Assembly (NCBI GenBank): GCA_016716425.1
Contig: JADJWJ010000008.1
Coordinates: 62,001-126,000, forward strand
DNA: 64,000 bases
Source of the DNA: Betaproteobacteria bacterium
GTDB taxonomy: Bacteria; Pseudomonadota; Gammaproteobacteria; Burkholderiales; Casimicrobiaceae
Direction of reading: 5' to 3'
In this document: piece after piece, positions 63,418-64,000 of the stretch
How the letters are laid out: every line of letters starts with the position of its first letter
How positions within the stretch are numbered: position 1 is the first letter of the stretch
Program-made: the position numbers and the translations under genes
Notes under the pieces: model-generated
The model's input: the letters and a program-made list of their open reading frames with translations, nothing else
Told to the model about the DNA's origin: nothing
Database searches by the model: none

Positions 63418-64000
63418 TTACCCCCGCGGCGTTCCGTGCAGGCCGGCCAGCGGCGCGCGCCGCAGGAACGCGGAGTCCCGGCCGAGGATGAACTTGAGCA
63501 GGTCCTCGAGGATCGGCTCGTCGATGTGCTGGCTGTGGAACTCGAGGCTCACGCGATCGAAGCGGTCGACGTTGACGAGCGGCACCGTCACGAGGCCCGA
63601 CTGGTAGTCGACGTTGAACGACACCTTCGCCGGAATCGCCGGCGGCACGGTGATCACGCACTTGCGCACGACGCCGGCGGCGTCCTCGATCCGCCGGCAC
63701 GTGTACTGCAGGCCGGCGTCGTCGAGCGCCTTCTCGGCCATCGCCACGCCCCCCGGCGCGACCTCGATGTTGATCGGCCGCGCGGCCGCGATCTCGTAGT
63801 AGATGTTGATCTCGTCGAGCACCGGGAAGCCGACGATCCGCCGCTCGTGCTGGCCCACGTAGCCGCGGCCGAACTTCGGGTCCTCGAACACCACGCCGTG
63901 CCCGACGTCGAACCGGTGCGCGATCGCGGGCTTCACGCCGTCGAGATACGAGAACGCCTTGTCGAGCCACGCGTAGGCGCGGCGCAAACGCGCGTTGATC
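63418..64000 (-). CDS. Unidentified protein, 5' end outside the window
   Basis: The frame is open from TAA 63418 to the window edge (reading INARLRRAYAWLDKAFSYLDG at its start), at least 190 residues. HRFDVGHGVVFEDPKFGRGY and INIYYEIAAARPINIEV are distinctive, but I recognise no family. Beta-rich, soluble-looking, no signal peptide in view. A TTG at 63987 is possible but the frame continues upstream. Confidence 0.6.
   Translation of the reverse strand, partial: INARLRRAYAWLDKAFSYLDGVKPAIAHRFDVGHGVVFEDPKFGRGYVGQHERRIVGFPVLDEINIYYEIAAARPINIEVAPGGVAMAEKALDDAGLQYTCRRIEDAAGVVRKCVITVPPAIPAKVSFNVDYQSGLVTVPLVNVDRFDRVSLEFHSQHIDEPILEDLLKFILGRDSAFLRRAPLAGLHGTPRG

Overview
This window is very GC-rich, densely packed bacterial chromosome. 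It looks like a betaproteobacterium, probably Burkholderiales or close to it. Support comes from the man-type EIIA/HPr/EI phosphotransfer cluster, metX joined to metW, the TAXI-TRAP/DUF1850 set, the DUF2868/DUF3482 pair and hairpin-rich intergenic repeats of a Burkholderiales type. The taxonomic call is inference. No rRNA, tRNA, CRISPR array or prophage was seen.

Layout: 1-9.9 kb holds a frameshifted ettA (cut by the window edge), a large secreted metalloprotease, a DUF4124 protein, divergent pyrE/xth and the ABC-F gene yheS. 10-18 kb holds a TAXI-TRAP transporter with DUF1850, a methyltransferase overlapping ampG, a HAD lipoprotein, a zinc-ribbon/Yip1 membrane protein and a RAYT (REP-associated HUH transposase). 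18.5-26.2 kb holds a proteobacterial dedicated sortase system (class GN sortase, VIT/VWA target, response regulator and histidine kinase), bracketed by two copies of an internally deleted IS4-family element. 26.2-28.2 kb is a fused metX-metW gene with a SAM-II riboswitch and an intrinsic terminator in its leader. 28.4-35.1 kb encodes two exported cytochrome-type proteins sharing a C-terminal domain, then a TlpA/DUF4266/DUF3570/ApbE operon. 35.2-38.2 kb is a regulatory PTS with two HPr proteins. 38.5-44.5 kb holds a DUF3455/methyltransferase/diiron-like/DUF1127 operon beside an AfsR/SARP-type regulator. 44.7-50.4 kb is yejABEF. 50.5-55.3 kb has gshB, a methyltransferase and modE-modABC with a ModE box. 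55.3-64 kb has the DUF3482/DUF2868 pair, a frameshifted tricorn-type protease, a LysR regulator, a small protein with a fossil tandem copy, and an unidentified partial gene.

The most striking structure is a dispersed family of ~50-bp nested palindromes. There are twelve near-identical full copies, two variants and several half copies. Each has outer arms GGGTCTGACCC / GGGTCAGACCC around an inner TTAACATGCA / TGCATGTTA palindrome with a variable centre. Most abut or overlap the stop codon of a gene, one copy lies just upstream of the RAYT gene, and both IS4-derived elements are bordered by the same GGTCAGACC motif. I read this as a REP/REPIN-like family possibly mobilised by the local RAYT, acting as 3'-end hairpins and as insertion targets for the IS derivative. 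That link is inference.

Two single-base frameshifts (ettA near 921 and the tricorn protease near 58946) may be real or may be sequencing/assembly errors.
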